37,702 bases of DNA from Nitrococcus mobilis Nb-231 (GTDB lineage Bacteria; Pseudomonadota; Gammaproteobacteria; Nitrococcales; Nitrococcaceae). Both the position numbers and the translations under genes were made by a program. The stretch covers positions 606,055 through 643,756 of the forward strand of contig NZ_CH672427.1 of the NCBI RefSeq assembly GCF_000153205.1, read 5' to 3'. The notes under the pieces are model-generated. The model made no database searches and was not told the DNA's origin. It saw only the letters and a program-made list of their open reading frames with translations. Shown one piece after another: positions 36,133 to 37,702 of this stretch (position 1 is its first letter; each line of letters opens with the position of its first letter).

Positions 36133-37206
36133 TCACAGCGGTGCATAGAGGCGACCGGGATTGAGGATGCCGGTCGGATCGAAAGCTTGTTTCAGTCGCT
36201 GATGCAAGCCCAGCAGCGGCGCATCGAGTGGCTGGAACACATCCGCGCTGCGGTCGCCGCCGCGGAAGTGGGTGGCGTGACCGCCGAGTCGCTGCGCCTC
36301 CCGGCGGATGCGCGTGGGGTCTGTGTCCGTGCGCAGCCAGATCTGCCGGCCCGCCCAATCGTTGATCCAAGCGCCCGGTAGGTCCGGTGGCGACGCGGCG
36401 GCCGGCAGCACGATACGCCAGAGTGATTCCTCTCCGCGGCATGTGAAAAAGGCGAGGCGGTGGTCGCGCAGCTCGCGCCAGAATCGCTCCGCCGAGCCGA
36501 AATCCTGACCGCCGATCCGCCGGCGGCCGAATGCCACGGCGCTCGCTGCGCCCGATAGGCGCACATACAGCCGCGCGCCGTCGTGCGCGACCGCCGAGAC
36601 GGGAACGCCGGCCCGCAGCCATTGCTCGGTGAGCTCATAGATGCGCGCGACCGGCTCATCCACGGTGAGCGTTTGTTCGTTCTGCGGCACGGGCAGCAAC
36701 TTGAGCGAGACTTCCAGAATCACGCCCAGCGTGCCGAGTGCCCCGACCATGAGGCGGGAGAGGTCGTAGCCGGCGACGTTTTTCATCACTTGGCCGCCGA
36801 ATTGCAACACCTGGCCACGTCCGTTGACGATGCGCACACCGAGTACCATGTCGCGCACGGAGCCGGCGAACGGTCGGCGCGGCCCCGCCAGACCGGCGGC
36901 GATGGCGCCACCGAGCGTGGCCTCGCCGGCGAAGCAGGGCGGCTCGAACGCCAGCATCTGATCATGCTCGGCGAGCCGCGCCGTCAGCTCCGTTAGAGGC
37001 GTTCCACTGCGGGCGGTCAGCACCAGCTCGCTCGGCTCATAGTTCACGATACCGCGGTGCTCGGTCATCCGCAGCGGCTCGCCGCACGTTTCTCGCCCAT
37101 AGAACCGCTTGGTTGCATTGCCGAGTATTTCCAGAGCCAGGCCGGTCGCGTTGGCCTGGCGTATCTGCTCTGCGATCTCGGCGGTCAGATCGGAGGATGT
37201 ATGCAT
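36133..37206 (-). CDS. glcE: Glycolate oxidase FAD-binding subunit
   Basis: GlcE is the second FAD-binding subunit of glycolate dehydrogenase. The protein of about 357 residues has a PCMH-type FAD domain: VNYEPSELVLTARSGTPLTEL, GGAIAAGLAGPRRPFAG, VRDMVLGVRIVNGRG, GGQVMKNVAGYDLSRLMVG. The C-terminus FDPTGILNPGRLY is typical. The ATG at 37206 fits the family; an in-frame TTG at 37215 is an alternative. The ribosome site is weak, consistent with coupling to glcD 26 bases upstream. Confidence 0.94.
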   Translation of the reverse strand: MHTSSDLTAEIAEQIRQANATGLALEILGNATKRFYGRETCGEPLRMTEHRGIVNYEPSELVLTARSGTPLTELTARLAEHDQMLAFEPPCFAGEATLGGAIAAGLAGPRRPFAGSVRDMVLGVRIVNGRGQVLQFGGQVMKNVAGYDLSRLMVGALGTLGVILEVSLKLLPVPQNEQTLTVDEPVARIYELTEQWLRAGVPVSAVAHDGARLYVRLSGAASAVAFGRRRIGGQDFGSAERFWRELRDHRLAFFTCRGEESLWRIVLPAAASPPDLPGAWINDWAGRQIWLRTDTDPTRIRREAQRLGGHATHFRGGDRSADVFQPLDAPLLGLHQRLKQAFDPTGILNPGRLYAPL

Positions 37207-37232
37207 GAGGGTCAAGCGGCTCGTTACGGGGC

Positions 37233-37702
37233 CTAAAAGCGGTCGATTTGCGGATGCGGCAGCTCGCCTCGGTGTACGTGCAAGCGGCCGAATTCGGCGC
37301 AGCGATTGAGCGTGGGTATCGCCTTACCCGGATTCAGCAGACCCTGCGGGTCAAATGCCGCCTTTACAGCATAGAATTGTTCGAGCTCTTCGGAGCGGAA
37401 CTGAACACACATCTGATCGATCTTCTCCATGCCGACGCCGTGCTCCCCGGTAATGGTGCCCCCGACTTCCACGCACAGCTCAAGGATCTGGCCGCCGAGC
37501 GTCTCGGCTCGCTCGAGTTCTCCGGGGCGGTTGCCATCGAAGAGAATAAGTGGGTGCAGGTTGCCGTCACCGGCATGGAAGACATTGACCGTGCGCAACC
37601 CCTGCGCCGCGGAGAGTTCGCTGATGCGCTTGAGCACCCGCGCGAGGTGCTTACGCGGGATGGTGCCGTCCATGCAGTAGTAGTCGGGCGCAAGGCGGCC
37701 CA
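37233..37702 (-). CDS. glcD: Glycolate oxidase subunit GlcD, C-terminal part (cut by window end)
   Basis: GlcD is the main FAD-linked dehydrogenase subunit oxidising glycolate to glyoxylate. The last 155 codons are present: YYCMDGTIPRKHLARVLKRI, NVFHAGDGNLHPLILFD with the conserved His residues, GGTITGEHGVGMEKID, and FDPQGLLNPGKAIPTLNRC. The gene continues beyond the right edge. It is first in a glcD-glcE-glcF-rhodanese transcript. Confidence 0.94.
   Translation of the reverse strand, partial: GRLAPDYYCMDGTIPRKHLARVLKRISELSAAQGLRTVNVFHAGDGNLHPLILFDGNRPGELERAETLGGQILELCVEVGGTITGEHGVGMEKIDQMCVQFRSEELEQFYAVKAAFDPQGLLNPGKAIPTLNRCAEFGRLHVHRGELPHPQIDRF

Overview
The window is GC-rich DNA from a proteobacterium, most likely a gammaproteobacterium. 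The citrate synthase, XerD, GlcDEF, YqjG-type glutathionyl-hydroquinone reductase and GlgP/GlgC/Pgm/GlgA set all look gammaproteobacterial to me, but no marker fixes the order. The first 340 bases appear to be a cloning artefact: they carry an internal piece of ribD (minus strand) that starts and stops exactly at GATC sites. The window therefore looks like a Sau3AI/MboI-type library clone with a small foreign fragment ligated to its left end.

Layout. 411-7553 (+): a glycogen operon, glgP-glgC-pgm-glgA. 7554-9000: a decayed zone holding a ribbon-helix-helix antitoxin with a frameshifted ParE/RelE-like toxin, a possible PEP-CTERM tail and a stop-ridden HicB antitoxin. 9119-12756 (+): a membrane-anchored zinc-ribbon protein, a small unknown ORF and a CtpF-like P2 cation ATPase. 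12783-14255 (-): a HAD hydrolase fused to a domain that looks like FAM151/menorin. 14447-15508: a dead IS1595-family element with both terminal inverted repeats still visible. 15544-16107 (+): vapB and a frameshifted vapC. 16157-18755 (-): yqjG, the tail of an azoreductase and gltA. 18756-21071: the tail of a coiled-coil protein, a CsbD-like stress protein and a very AT-rich DUF2254 membrane protein. 21094-22772 (-): hisC and an SseB-domain protein. 23023-25680 (+): a CPA1 cation/proton antiporter with a TrkA-N domain, and a glycerophosphodiesterase. 25764-26429 (-): a ferredoxin/flavodoxin-NADP reductase-like flavoprotein. 26760-28510 (+): a slipin and xerD. 28578-32283 (-): glgX with a galactose-binding-fold protein and a membrane protein upstream on the same strand. 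32669-34027 (+): an unknown membrane protein. 34059-37702 (-): glcD (partial), glcE, glcF and a two-domain rhodanese.

How the genes fit together. GlgC makes ADP-glucose from glucose-1-phosphate and GlgA polymerises it. GlgP and GlgX degrade glycogen, and Pgm links glucose-1-phosphate to glucose-6-phosphate. The branching enzyme GlgB is not in the window. GlcDEF oxidises glycolate to glyoxylate, and gltA is the entry enzyme of the TCA cycle. Three type II toxin-antitoxin loci and one insertion sequence are all broken, which marks 7.5-16.1 kb as an old, decaying accessory zone inside housekeeping sequence.

The most notable items are the HAD/menorin-like fusion, the toxin-antitoxin graveyard with its well-preserved operator, and the clone junction at 337-340. 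No CRISPR array, rRNA or convincing tRNA was found.
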